DNA of 64,000 bases. It comes from Heloderma charlesbogerti. Its lineage: Eukaryota > Chordata > Lepidosauria > Squamata > Helodermatidae. The stretch is from the NCBI GenBank assembly GCA_026122225.1, contig JANEZZ010002067.1, positions 248,001 through 312,000 of the forward strand, written 5' to 3'. The notes under the pieces are model-generated. The model worked only from the letters and a program-made list of their open reading frames with translations. It did no database searches and had not been told where the DNA came from. This document shows, one piece after another, positions 42,002 through 53,673 of this stretch. The first letter of the stretch is position 1. Each line of letters begins with the position of its first letter. A program made the translations under genes and the position numbers.

Positions 42002-44575
42002 TGAAGAAAAATATAGGATTTTAAGGGAAGAGAGAGAGGTAGTCTATTAGAAGAAGAGAGTTCCAAAAGTGTGGTGCATCAAACCAAAGTAGGAAGCTCA
42101 AGAAATAAGAGTCTTTGGGCATTATCCTATGCTTGAGTTCTGCTGGGTGAGGAGCTATAGAAGGAGTGGGTAACATGCGGCCTATGGCCTCCTTCAAATT
42201 TGGTGATGATGGCCATAGTGGCAGAAATAAATAAATAAATGTCAGTACTTTGCCACTAAAATTCAGTGGCAAACTGCCCCAGAGACTCAAAAGTGCCAAA
42301 TGTGGTATGTTTTCAAGTTAAATATGGCCCTTTTGACTCCCTCTAGTGGTTTGCTGCCAAATTTTGGCAATAAACCTCTCTCTTTTCTGTTGCCTCCAGT
42401 GCCCCACCAAATTTTGGTGGCACAGTGGTGGCAGGAGTGTGGCCCTCAGGGGGATCCAGGGGCTGGAAATTGGCTTCCAGACTGCCCAAAGTTGCCTACC
42501 CCTGGGCTATAGGATTTGGTAGAAGTCCTGCTTCACCAGTGGAACTTTGGATATGCCACCAGCACAAAAGATATGTCAGTGGAAATGCTCAGAATATGCT
42601 AGGGGAATGGCGAAAATGGAGTGGAGTACAAACAGGGGAGGAGCACACTTATGCCATGACCTGTACTCTCCCAAACCACAGCCACAGCCCCATCAACTTT
42701 ACATCAGTCCCATACCAAATGTCAGAAACAACAAGACATTTCTGTTCCACTGATTTCAATGAAGGATTTTAAAAATAGTCACCCCTGTGCCAACAACGTG
42801 CCTGCCCACATTGCCATGACAGAGCATAGGATATGGTGTAATTTGACATCCCAACACAGCACACCACCACTACTATATAAACCCCGCACAGGAAAACCAT
42901 AACTCAGATGATAGGCGAATGTACAGACTGTGTAAAACCTGCTCCGTCTGTGTTTCGCGGATTGTCCGGTGTCTTTTGTTCCATTGTCTGCCCACAGACA
43001 GATGCGGATTTTTGTTGTTGTTGTGTGGAAAAATATGCAAATAATTATGTAAGTATTTATGTAAGTATTTACTTAAGTATTTACATAATTTACCTTAGTA
43101 CGTAATATTTAGTGTATTATCCCCCATTCCATTCAACATTTCCTCAGCAGAAACTTACATATTTTCCTATGAATTTATGTGTGTAAATTTCAGAAAAGTG
43201 AAAAAATAATCTGGAAGTCCACAGACTCTGCCTGGCCTGAGGGGGTCACTCCACAGCAGATTCCACAGGTCAGATTCTTGGAAATCCGAGCTAATTTTAG
43301 TCCATCTCGAATTTCTCCAGCATCCCTAGGAATGGGGTTATTTTTCTCTTCTTGTTTCTGGATCAGAGACTTTTTCTGAAAGCTCTGCTGACCTGCCCCA
43401 TTCCAGAAATGAGCATTTCTGCTCATTTTGTGTTCTTTTTAGAGCAGCAAAAGCCCCATTCTGCGAGCGATGGGCCCTACAAGCATACAGACAGAATACG
43501 AGCCTACCCTTTGCACCCAAAGGGAGCACTTTGTGCTAGCGGCCCATCTCCCTTAGGAACTTGAGCACATTGCTAAGATGTCTCTTCCTAGGCCTCTAAT
43601 TAGCACCTTGCTTTGGAACTCCAGACACAAACCCTTCAAAACTGGGAGTGCCAGCGGAGAGCACCCCAAAAAGGAAAGGGGGAACATATGCGACAAACCG
43701 CTGTACTCCTTCTTCCCCATCCTCTTGGCCTTATGTAAATACTTTCTCTTGTCTGAACTGTGTTCCCCTACTGTGCTTTCCACACACCCCAAGGACTGGG
43801 GGCAGGGTTTCCCATGCATTTATGTCCTCTGTTGGCAAACGCAAGGCATGCCCACCCAACTGCTGCAACTATTGGCCAAACCCTCATGAGCACTTTCACC
43901 TCGCAGGATCATCTCATAGCCGGGATGCATGATGGAACAGAACGAGCTTCCACCATGCACAGAGCTCCACTGCAACCCACATGGGGGAGGGGGGAGATCA
44001 CAGTCATACTTCCCATTGGGGGCTTGAGCACTGTCTGAGCACTTGGCTGGCCCCTCCCCTTCTTCTCTCTCAGCCCTCCATGAACACCTACTGTGGGTAC
44101 AGTCTCAGAGACCAGTCCAGCATAGAATGAACACTGTAGCTGTGCCTTTGACAGCATTCCAGGGGGAGAGGGGAATTACGCTGGAATATACTGGGGCTAG
44201 GGAGGTTATGATCCGTGAAAGGGGCTTTCCCAGGGGCAGCATAGAGCTCACCCCCCAAAAGCTCTTTGAAGAAAAAGCTACCAGACGATCCAGCGTAGCG
44301 CCAGCACCGCTTCTGTTCTTCCCTCGTCTTCCCCCTCCCCTGCACTAATAGAGATATTTCTGCTGGTGCAAAGTGGGGGGATGTGATCTTGGATCTCTAA
44401 CGCCAACACATTACAGAGCTAAGATGGAGATGGACGCAGGTGTCAACTCTGCTTTCTCCCACATCTGAATTTTTTAAAGCCTGACGTTCTTTCCATCCCG
44501 TATGTAAAGAAATGGGTGGGTTTTCATAAGTTCTTATAAAACAAAGCAACAAACAAACAGAAACAATATTCTTAC
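42002..44575. other. Unassigned DNA with an old repeat end
   Basis: No secure gene is seen. At about 43290-43332, GAGCTAATTTTAGTCCATCT then CGAATTTCTCCAGCATCCCT matches the sequence near 63353-63395, so both mark the same end of an old CATCCCTA-type transposon. Overlapping frames at 43553-44157 show no recognisable domain. Confidence 0.4.
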
Positions 44576-44672
44576 CCATCTGAACTGGCCACATTCAATA
44601 GGTGGAGCTATTCCCAGCATGGAGAGGACTGTGCTGCACCTGCCGGCCCCATAGCGGTTGAAGATCAGGAGC
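44576..44672 (-). other. Possible splice-flanked exon (weak candidate)
   Basis: On the minus strand a pyrimidine tract and acceptor (CTCCTTTTTCTGACAG) precede 97 bp, followed by a donor GG|GTAAGA. In one phase the 97 bp is open and reads LLIFNRYGAGRCSTVLSMLG then IAPPIECGQF. The piece is hydrophobic and G/C/S-rich, and it does not overlap an obvious repeat. I do not recognise the protein; a resemblance to a membrane-transporter segment is too weak to name. It could equally be chance. Confidence 0.25.
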
Positions 44673-44890
44673 CTGTCAGAAAAAGGAGAGAGGTGGCAGG
44701 CAACCCTTCATCACCACAAACGTGACTGAATAACCAGGGATTCAAACCCAGAGCTTTAAGCAAAGCACTCAGATGAAACTATCAGTTTTGGTTTATCCCA
44801 CATCCTTTAAAAATAAATATTTAAAAATAAAAAATAAATCTCAAGTTCTGGCTCATTTATGAAGAAATTTGCAAATTTCGTTAAGTTCTT

Positions 44891-45023
44891 GGGTTGTATC
44901 CAATGTTAGTCCTATGTAGAGTAGTAGACCCACTGAAATGAGTGGAACTAAAGTTAGTCACGATTGACTTAAGTCCCATTCATCCCAATGGGACTACTCT
45001 AGCTAGGACTAACATTGGATACA
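44891..45023. repeat. Short hairpin MITE (GGGTTGTATCCA type)
   Basis: The left arm TGTATCCAATGTTAGTCCTA pairs with the right arm TAGGACTAACATTGGATACA. The inner arms AGAGTAGTAGACCCA and GGGACTACTCT also pair. It is the same theme as 29328-29449. Confidence 0.85.
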
Positions 45024-45056
45024 TACATATATATATATATATAGATAGATATATAG

Positions 45057-45090
<34 letters not shown>

Positions 45091-45092
45091 CA
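45018..45092. repeat. (AT)n/(AC)n simple repeats
   Basis: TACATATATATATA runs into TAGATAGATATA and then (AC)n. A (CATT)n tract follows at 45152-45178. Confidence 0.9.
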
Positions 45093-45179
45093 TGCAACAT
45101 TCTCACCCATCCCTAATAGCCAATACAAATCTGAGAACTACAAAGCCTGCATTCATTCATTCATTCATTCATTCATTTC

Positions 45180-46246
45180 TATACTGCCTGAAGGTCAATT
45201 TCTGCCAGTTCATCTTATGTGTAGCCTCCTCCAGTGCACCAGCAAAACTCTTAGAAAGATTTGGTTGCAGGACAGTAACGATTTCAACCAGCCAAGCTAA
45301 CAAAACTGGTTGTTCCCTAGCAGTTCTTATCTTGGGTTTATCTCTTCATTAAGTTGCTGAGATGGATTAGGAATTAATGCATATTGATGGTCTATTATCA
45401 GACAGTGGAACAGCCCATGTTTTCTTGACCTGTCAACCAGACAAGGTCAGCCAAATATTTGGGAATTAGCCTTCACACTGGATGATTGTCAGTTGTTTAA
45501 ATTAGTATTACAAGGCACCTATAATAATCTTCTCTGAAGATATATTTATTATGAGACAAGGCCTCAGTATGGGTAAGGATCTTTGTGTGACCGCATCTGG
45601 CAGTTCTTCCTGTGGAGTATCCATATGGAAATGGAAAACAATAAAATCCTGTTGGATAAGGAAAATAAGGAAAAAGAAATAATGAGATACAAATAGGAAG
45701 CAGATAATAGATTAATCTGTCAACTTCTATCAAGTGGGGGTATTTATGGCTGAGAAATCTGAAGCATGCTGTTAGGATTTATAAGGAGACAAGATTACTA
45801 ACAGTGGCCAGATCTCTCCAGACAAAATATCTTTTAATGAAAGATTTTGAAGTTGCTTTCATGTAGAAAGTGCTACATTCTCTTTTCTTTTAAGATGTTG
45901 TGAATGTTCCCTCACCTATCTGCCAGATTTCGAAACCTTAAACACAGATAATTTTGTTGAAATGAATAGTTTGATTTTGTAGCCTTTTAAAAAACTAAAT
46001 CTGAGGCTAGAACAGTTACTGCTTCATAAGATATATATTTGCATTTAATAGTATTGCAATAGCTTTATGCTATTATGTTTACCATACCTAGGCTGTAATC
46101 ATATGCCCACTTACCTGGGAATGAGCCCCATTTAACAAAGTGGGACATACTTCAGAGTAAATATGTAGTATTGCCCAGTTAACTTTTTTTGTTTTTTGCA
46201 TATAAAAACAAATTAGATGTCATCCTCAAATTAGATGTCATCCTCA
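45180..46246. other. Unassigned DNA
   Basis: No gene is recognised. A perfect 18-bp tandem duplication (AAATTAGATGTCATCCTC twice) lies at about 46209-46245. The segment 46100-46170 (TGCCCACTTACCTGGGAATG, then AGTGGGACATACTTCAGAGT) resembles the short hairpin repeats nearby. Confidence 0.45.
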
Positions 46247-46456
46247 TGGTGCCTCTGATGTCAGTGGGGTGGCCAATCTGTTCCAGGTTTCAGTCAGAAC
46301 CAATCAGAATTCTAAAGGAGCTATCCATAGTGCTGAACCCTATCCCCAAAATGGGTTCAGCACCTTGGATACCTCCTTTAGAGTTCTGGCTGGTTCTGAC
46401 TGAAACCTGGAGCAGATTTACCACCCCACTGACATAAGAGCCACCAGCCTCCACTG
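46247..46456. repeat. Short hairpin MITE (CAGTGGAGGCTGGTGG type), copy 1
   Basis: CCAGGTTTCAGTCAGAACCA pairs with TGGTTCTGACTGAAACCTGG, and CTGAACCCTATCCCC pairs loosely with CCAAAATGGGTTCAG at the centre. The right end GCCACCAGCCTCCACTG is the reverse complement of the start of the copy at 61518. The left terminus is degraded. Confidence 0.8.
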
Positions 46457-48929
46457 GTGATCCTTATTATAAAACAAGGGTTTTTGAGTAAAGAAAACAT
46501 GTGAATCATCTGTCCATCACATCCTTGATCTGCTCACTGAGGAGATCACCTCATGAGTTAACAGGTCCAGTTGGCACACACTGCCATGTCCAGGGTCTGC
46601 CCTATCATTAGGCAGCGTAAGGGCAGAAACAGACGCTACTTTAAAGACGTAGCTAGCAGCTATGTAGTTTTTCATTTTTACTCTAGGGTTGGCATTGGGG
46701 CCCCAATCCAGATTGGAACCAAAACATGAATACTATGGGCATGATCCAGATCAGGACTGCAGCACCTGCAATTTTTATTGGAACATAGAGATCCACTATT
46801 TGTTTATGGATCACTATTTTGCAAATGAAATTGCAGGTGCAGGCCCCCTAATCTGGATGGGGACCAATGGGGAGGGGAAGAGTTAAAGCCTCCTGCCCCC
46901 ATGTTAAGGTCCTTGTCCAGATCAGTCCCCCTGTACCTGCTACTTTAAGTTAAAACAAATTAAAAGTGTCTACTTCTCTAAAGTAATGTCTCTTTTGGCC
47001 CAGATGTGGCTTCCTGGTAGGTGGCTGTCTAGTGCCGTAGCATTCACTCCATTGCATTTTTTTTTCTGGATTTACCCAATTTGCACATCCTGAGTCTGCA
47101 GTGAACCAAGACAGAATTACGTTCTGAAATCCACATTTTTGTGAGCTTTGTGCTGCAGCTAGTCTCAGGGACAGACAGGCACAAAACATGTGCATGTTAG
47201 AGGAAAGTGCAGGCAAAATGCATATATTTGAGCAAAGTCCATACAAAACAGCATTTCAGCAATGTACAGCACTTGGGGGAAAATATGTAGATTTAAAAAT
47301 ACGCACAAAAATGTCTACATTCATGCATACCTTCACACATACATGACAAGAAGCACGCACAACAAATGAAGAATTTCTGTACTTTTCCTTTTAATCATAA
47401 ACTTATTTGGAAATAGGGTGGAATGAGCTTGACCCATAAACCCCGACACACTTGGGAACACTGAGATTGTTCTCAGTCCATCCCATCCCTAGTCCCAGGT
47501 GGCATTGGCTAGGGAGTGGGGATCAGCAGCAAGAGGAGAGAGCTCACACAGAGAGCTGTGCCAGATGCCCTGCTCCCACCCCCAGCTCGCCTGGTGACCT
47601 CAGGTGCAGTGGAGGATGCTGCCCTCTTGCCAAGGTTGAACTCTAATTCAACCGCCAGCCCAGCTGGCTTCCATACCTTGTACGTGGTGGAGCCATCTTG
47701 TCTATCTCCTTGGGCAAAATGTCTTGGGCTAGCCCTGCTGCCTCCATACCTCTCAGTAGGGAGTCCCCCACCATGAGTACCCTTTAAAATATAACAACAA
47801 CAACAACAACAACAACAGCAGCAGCAGCAGCAACAACAACACCTCAGGAACAACTAGTTACTTAAGTCTGTTCCATCCATCACAATACACCAATACATTC
47901 CTAAGGGTGCAATCCATGAGTTGCCATGTCCGAACTCGGAGGTGACTGCCTATCCAATGCAGGGCAGGAAAAGCATGGAGGGGATCGTGCCCTCTGTGCT
48001 TCATCCACCCTGCATTTGTGGCTAGACAGCCATTTTCAGCCGTGGGAAGACGGCGCGGAGCACACATAGGATGTGTTGTACTGGCATTTCCACCTTCTCC
48101 GCTCCAGAACGCCCCCAGGAACACCCTGTTTTTGCTGCTCCATGCTCCTCTTCTGAGCGTGGAGACATTCTGTGCTGCCTGCAAGGCAGCACGGGGGTGG
48201 GGGGAAGGTTGGTTCTCTGTGAACCAACATTGGAGCGTGGGCTCTGAGATCAGTTCCCAGAAACCAATGCGTCTTATGGCCGTCTAGCCACTGACTAATG
48301 GCCGTAGGATTGCTCCCTAAGGTTATGTAAAGATATGCAGAAATATTATCTCCTCCCTGCATATGTAAAGATATGCAGAAATATCGCCCCCACCGGCCAC
48401 CACACACGCACAAAGATGTCCATGCTTGGTGGCTGAATATCACATCCTTTGGGAAAACAAATCCCATCCTATTGACACAGATCACATCCAACTGAACAGC
48501 TAAAGTTTTAGGTGAGTAAATACTTTAAGGTGTGCCAAGCCTTAATTATGAGACTAACAGCATTTATAGCCACTGAATCAATGGGATTATTTGCACTCCT
48601 ACAATTAAGCAAGTGCCTAAATATCTTGCTAGGCACTTCACAGATGGTGATATTCAACTTGGTAACTTCTTTATAACACTGAGTTAGTAGGTGTCACCTC
48701 AATCAAGGTCAATGAATTCATTTGCTATCTAATTTGAATGTGACATGATCTGGCTGCCATTGAAGTTAATGTTCCTTGATTAATAGCAGCTGAAAAGGCT
48801 TTTCTTCCCCTCCTGGAAAGACCCTTCCGGTTTATGGCATTAGAAGGCATGCAACATAAAATGCTCAGTGCTGGAGCTGAGTGAGTGCACGTGGTGCTTC
48901 AGCTTAGCAGAGAGATGGGCTGGTACAGT
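46457..48929. other. Unassigned DNA with old transposon-like end and triplet repeat
   Basis: No gene is seen. Around 47195-47495 there is CATTTT/ACGCACAAAA-rich sequence ending in CCCATCCCTA, similar to other decayed hAT-type repeats. A (CAA)n(CAG)n tract lies at 47794-47842; its minus-strand frame gives a run of cysteine codons and is not a gene. Confidence 0.45.
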
Positions 48930-49061
48930 AGGGGTGGAGAGCCAGTGGGCCTCAAGAACTTGATGGACTAAAACTTCCATGATCCCCAACTATTGTCTGT
49001 GCTGGCTGGGGCTGATGGGAGTTAGAACAACCAGAAGCCCTCAGGTTCCCTCTCCCTGGTA
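48930..49061. repeat. Short hairpin repeat (CCAGATG family), degraded
   Basis: AGGGGTGGAGAGCC...GATGGACTAAAACTTCC pairs with GGGAGTTAGAACAACCAGAA then GCCCTCAGGTTCCCTCTCCC. The AGCCAGCACAG-like loop is shared with other family members. Confidence 0.6.
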
Positions 49062-49888
49062 TAGTGGATAAGATTTGGCTTGAACTGGGCAGTTTTGTCT
49101 ACCCAGCCATGAAGCTCACTTGGGAAAGTGACTCTCCTTAGCCAGTCATATATCATAATGTTGTTGTGAGAATAAAGAGGATATCTCTGTGGGTTGGATC
49201 CAAAGATGCTCTTTTTTGAACATTATTCAAAGGAGAGGGCACATTCCATTTGTGAAAAGGGGCTTGAATTCCATGAAGGCTTCCATCAACAACAGAGGCT
49301 ATTTTTTCTGCTAATTTCCCCTTCCCCAAACAGCCCTCTGTGACACCTCTCATGCTGTTCAGGAAGGAATCCCAACCCTGAAAAGAAGTTGGGCGGGGGG
49401 AGGGGGAGCTGAGACAAGAGAGCACCTCATTCTATGTGCAGAACTTAGCTCACAGAACTTTGGCTCAAACCTCATGTGTGCTGCTCTGTGGTCCTTAGAC
49501 AAAAGCATGGGGTGCACATGATGTAATAAATGCATAAAATAAATAAATACCGAGGAACGCCACTAATGTCAACGCGCAGAAGGGTTTCAGATGCTGAATA
49601 TCTCCTCACCCCATCATGCCTACATACAGCAGGTCATTTCCCGACACTTCTGAAGCCATACTATTTGAAAAAAAGCCAGAACATGTCCAAAGAAGGGGCA
49701 GTATCCAATTCAACAGTATCATTAACATAAATTACATTGTTGGTAGCATAAAGGACCTCTAATGCAATGCCAGGAGCATTACTGGCATGACAGGTTTTCC
49801 AGGAAGTCACTTGTGCAGGTGCAACACTATTTAAGTTAAGTAATGTCAAGTTGGATACTGCCCAAGGATTTGGGGGTGGGGAGGCATG
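49062..49888. other. Unassigned DNA 5' of the LTR/BovB nest
   Basis: Nothing gene-like is recognised. This is the original left flank into which the LTR inserted; its last five bases (GCATG, 49884-49888) are the LTR target site. Confidence 0.5.
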
Positions 49889-49892
49889 TGTC

Positions 49893-52800
49893 CCCTTCAT
49901 GGATCACTGCCTTGTTGTGGTGAAGGGGCTTGCGTAACTCAGTGAAGCCATAAGCTATGCCGTGCAGGGCCACCCAAGACGGACAGGTCATGGCAGAGAG
50001 TTCTGACAAAATGTGGTCCACTGGAGAAGGAAATGGCAACCCACTCCAGTATTCCTGCCAAGAAACCCCATGGAACGTATCACAAGGCTAAAAGAGATGA
50101 CGCCGGAAGATGAGCCCCTCAGGTCGGAAGGTGTCCAATATGCTACTGGGGAAGAGCAGAGGGTATTTCCAAGTAGCGCCAGAAAGAGTGAAGCGGCTGG
50201 GCCAAAGCCGAAAGGACACTCAGCTGTGGATGTGTCTGGTGGTGAAAAGAAAATCCGATGCTGTAAAGAACAATATTGTTTAGGAACCTGGAATGTCAGA
50301 TCAATGAATCAAGGTAAGCTGGAGGTGGTCAGACATGAGATGGCAAGATTGAACATCGACATCTTGGGAATCAGCGAACTAAAATGGACAGGCATGGGCG
50401 AATTTAATTCAGGTGACCATCATATCTACTATTGTGGGCAAGAATCCCTTAGAAGAAATGGAGTAGCACTCATAGTCAACAGAAGGGTGGGAAAAGCAGT
50501 ACTGGGGTACAATCTTAAAAATGATAGAATGATCTCAATACGAATCCAAGGCAAACCATTCAACATCACAGTAATTCAAGTCTATGCCCCAACCACTGAG
50601 GCCGAAGAAGCTGAGGTTGATCGGTTCTATGAAGACCTACAACACCTTCTAGAACTAACACCCAAAAAAGATGTCCTCTTCATCATAGGGGATTGGAATG
50701 CTAAAGTAGGAAGTCAAGAAATCACCGGGATAACAGGCAGGCATGGCCTTGGTGTACAAAATGAAGCAGGACAAAAGCTAATAGAGTTTTGCCAAGAGAA
50801 CATGCTGATCATAGCAAACACTCTTTTCCAACAGCACAAGAGGCGACTCTACACATGGACGTCACCAGATGGTCAATATCGAAATCAGATTGATTATGTC
50901 CTTTGCAGCCAAAGATGGAGAAGCTCCATACAGTCAGTCAAAACAAGACCTGGAGCTGACTGTGGCTCAGATCATGAGCTGCTTCTTGCAAAATTTCGGC
51001 TTAAATTGAAGAACGTCGGGAAAACCACTAAACCGTTCAGGTATGACCTAAATCATATCCCTGATGAATATACAGTGGAGGTGAGGAATAGATTTCAGGG
51101 ATTAGACCTGATAGACAGAGTGCCTGAGGAACTATGGACGGAGGTCTGTAACATTGTTCAGGAGGCAGCAACGAACTCCGTCCCAAAGAAAAAGAAATGC
51201 AAGAAAGCCAAGTGGCTGTCTGATGAGGCTTTACAAGTAGCTGAGGAAAGAAGGGCAGCGAAAAGCAAGGGAGAAAGGGGAAGATATACCCAACTGAATG
51301 CAGAGTTCCAGAGAATAGCAAGGAGAGACAAGAAGGCCTTCTTAAATGAACAATGCAAAGAAATCGAGGAAAACAACAGAATGGGAAAGACTAGAGATCT
51401 CTTCAAGAAAATTGGAGCTCTCAAGGGAACGTTTTGTGCAAAGACGGGCATGATAAAGGACAAAGAAGGCAGGGACCTAACAGAAGCAGATGAGATTAAG
51501 AAGAGGTGGCAAGAATACACAGAAGAACTATACAGGAAAGATCTGAATGTCCCTGATAGCCATGATAGCCATGATAGTGCGGTCACTGAACTTGAGCCGG
51601 ACATCCTCGAGAGTGAAGTCAAGTGGGCCTTAGGAAGCATTAGTAACAACAAAGCTAGCGGCGATGACAGTATTCCAGCCGAGCTATTTAAAATCCTAAA
51701 AGATGATGCTGTTAAAGTGCTGCATTCAATATGCCAACAAATCTGGAACACTCAGCAGTGGCCACAAGACTGGAAAAGGTCAGTTTACATTCCAATTCCA
51801 AAGAAGGGCAACGCCAAAGAGTGTTCAAACTACCGCACAATTGCGCTCATTTCACATGCCAGCAAGGTGATGCTCAAAATCCTACAAGCTAGGCTTCAGC
51901 AGTATGCGAACCGAGAACTACCGGAAGTACAAGCTGGGTTTTGAAGAGGCAGAGGAACTAGAGATCAAATCGCCAACATTTGCTGCATCATGGAGAAAGC
52001 AAGAGAATTCCAGAAAAACGTCTATTTCTGCTTCATTGACTACGCTAAAGCCTTTGATTGCGTGGATCACAACAAACTGTGGCAAATTCTTAAAGTGATG
52101 GGAGTACCAGACCACCTTACCTGTTTCCTGAGAAACCTGTACGAGGGTCAAGAAGCAACAGTAAGAACCAGAGATGGAACAACCGATTGCTTCCAAATTG
52201 GGAAAGGAGTACGACAAGGCTGCATATTGTCACCCTGCTTATTTAACTTATATGCAGAGTACATCATGAGAAATGCCGGGTTGGATGAATCAGAGATCGG
52301 AATTAAGATTGCTGGGAGAATTATCAACAACCTCCGATATGCAGACGATACCACCCTAATGGCAGAAAGCGAAGAGGATCTCAAGAGCCTCTTGTTGAGG
52401 GTGAAAGAGGAGAGTGCAAAAGCTGGTTTGAAACTCAACATTAAAAAAACGAAGATCATGGCATCTGGCCCTATCACTTCCTGGCATATAGAAGGGGAAG
52501 AAATGGAAGCAGTGACAGATATTACTTTCTTGGGCTCCAAGATCACCGCAGGCGGTGACTGTAGCCATGAAATTAAAAGATGCTTGCTCCTTGGGAGGAA
52601 AGCTATGGCAAACCTAGACAGCATAGTAAGAAGCAGAGACATCACCTTGCCGACAAAGGTCCATCTAATCAAAGCTATGGTTTTCCCAGTAGTAATGTAT
52701 GGCTGTGAGAGGTGGACTATAAGGAAGGCTGAGTGCCGAAGAATTGATGCTTTCAAACTGTGGTGCTGGAGAAGACTCTTACGAGTCCCCTGGACTGCAA

Positions 52801-53123
52801 GGAGGTCAAATCAGTCCATCCTAAAGGAAATCAACCCTGACTGCTCATTGGAAGGACAGATAATGAAGCTGAAGCTCCAATATTTTGGCCACCTAATGCG
52901 AAGAGAAAACTCTCTGGAAAAGACCCTGATGCTGGGAAAGACTGAAGGCAAAAGGAGAAGGGGACGGCAGAGGATGAGATGGCTAGATAGCATCACCGAT
53001 GCAATGAATATGAACTTGAGCACGCTCCGGGAGAGAGCGCAGGACAGGAAGGCCTGGCGTGCTATGGTCCATGGGGTCACGAAGAGTCGGACACGACTGA
53101 ACGACTGAACAACAACAACAACA
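49893..53123 (+). mobile_element. Full-length, nearly intact BovB LINE (RTE clade)
   Basis: The 3231-bp copy runs from CCCTTCATGGATCACTGCC to a (CAA)n tail, flanked by an 11-bp duplication AGGCATGTGTC (49882-49892 and 53124-53134). It encodes endonuclease followed by reverse transcriptase in a single frame with one premature stop. The duplicated target includes the first four bases (TGTC) of an LTR, so BovB landed 4 bp inside that LTR. BovB is known in squamates and ruminants and has a history of horizontal transfer. This copy is the reference for empty sites of the hAT-like insertions elsewhere in the window. Confidence 0.95.
50013..53108 (+). pseudogene. BovB endonuclease/reverse-transcriptase ORF with one nonsense codon
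   Basis: From the ATG at 50013 the frame stays open for 1031 codons except for TGA at 51942-51944 (codon 644), in the motif QAGF*RGRGTRD where arginine (CGA) is expected. An apurinic-type endonuclease occupies about residues 90-325: GTWNVRSM near 90, ISELKW near 120, GDWNAKVG near 226 and GSDHELL near 318. The RT follows: RTIALISHASKVM near 607, FIDYAKAFD near 672, GVRQGCILSPCLFN near 732 and the catalytic YADD at 776-779. The C-terminal CWRRLLRVPWTARRSNQSI lies near 916. The true start may differ from this first ATG. The protein would nick target DNA and reverse-transcribe its own RNA; as it stands it is truncated before the catalytic aspartates. Confidence 0.93.
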
Positions 53124-53130
53124 AGGCATG

Positions 53131-53668
53131 TGTCAGGGTGGAAACTGAGCCGATAGAACCCTAGAGCAGTTCTAATTCTGAGGAGGATCAGCAATCCATG
53201 GGAAAGGAGCCAGCTCATCCCTCACAGGCACAGCAGCTGGCAGAGATTCCTCCTGCTGGCATTCCTGAGATAGATAGTGATCCTAGCAGTGAGAAAGTGT
53301 GGGAACGGGACTTGCTAGATGCTCGACGCAGACGCAGGGAGCGACGAGCAATGGAGGGCGCGGAAAGGAGGCATAGCGCCCGTTTGGTGCGCAAGCAACG
53401 GCCACCTCCCGTGGACCCAAGGGAAAGAGGGAGGATCTCTCCCCAGCCCATAAGTTCAGGGTCTTCAAGTGACTCTCCTTCAAATGGGGATCAACTGCCT
53501 GCTTGAAGCTTAGGCCACTCTGCTGTTCCTTGCTTAGTCGCTGGTGATCAGCATCTGATAGAGTCATTAAGTTGTAAAAGCATTAAAGCCTTGAAAAGAA
53601 TCTTTTCATCTGTGTCTTGAATTGGCTACTGGAGTAGACTGAAAGAGGCCACCAGGGCGCTCCTGACA
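53131..53668 (+). mobile_element. Solo LTR (TGTCAGG...CCTGACA), split near its 5' end by BovB
   Basis: The 538-bp unit begins TGTCAGGG and ends CCTGACA, a perfect 7-bp terminal inverted repeat with TG...CA ends. It is flanked by a 5-bp duplication GCATG (53126-53130, also 49884-49888 upstream of BovB; right copy 53669-53673). An ATTAAA polyadenylation signal lies at 53582. A small open frame occupies 53198-53506. The features fit an LTR of a Gypsy-type retrotransposon. No internal coding region adjoins it, so it is a solo LTR left by recombination. Orientation is inferred from the polyadenylation signal. Confidence 0.8.
53198..53506 (+). CDS. Small basic open frame inside the LTR
   Basis: The frame has 102 codons from ATG at 53198 to TGA at 53504-53506. 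Residues about 43-70 are strongly basic (DARRRRRERRAM, then RRHSARLVRKQR). The N-terminus is acidic/proline-rich and the C-terminus is serine-rich. I do not recognise a domain. It may be the start or leftover of a retrotransposon gag-type reading frame overlapping the LTR, or merely an open stretch. There is no evidence of expression. Confidence 0.3.
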   Translation: MGKEPAHPSQAQQLAEIPPAGIPEIDSDPSSEKVWERDLLDARRRRRERRAMEGAERRHSARLVRKQRPPPVDPRERGRISPQPISSGSSSDSPSNGDQLPA

Positions 53669-53673
53669 GCATG

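Noticed and set aside
42908..43105. ATGTAAGTATTTA palindrome-like run near 43045 as another hairpin-array element
   Set aside because: It is a short AT-rich tandem repeat without the GATAGGC flanks, terminal motifs or octamer duplications.
47509..47853. Cysteine-run protein on the minus strand
   Set aside because: The run is the translation of a (CAA)n(CAG)n microsatellite.
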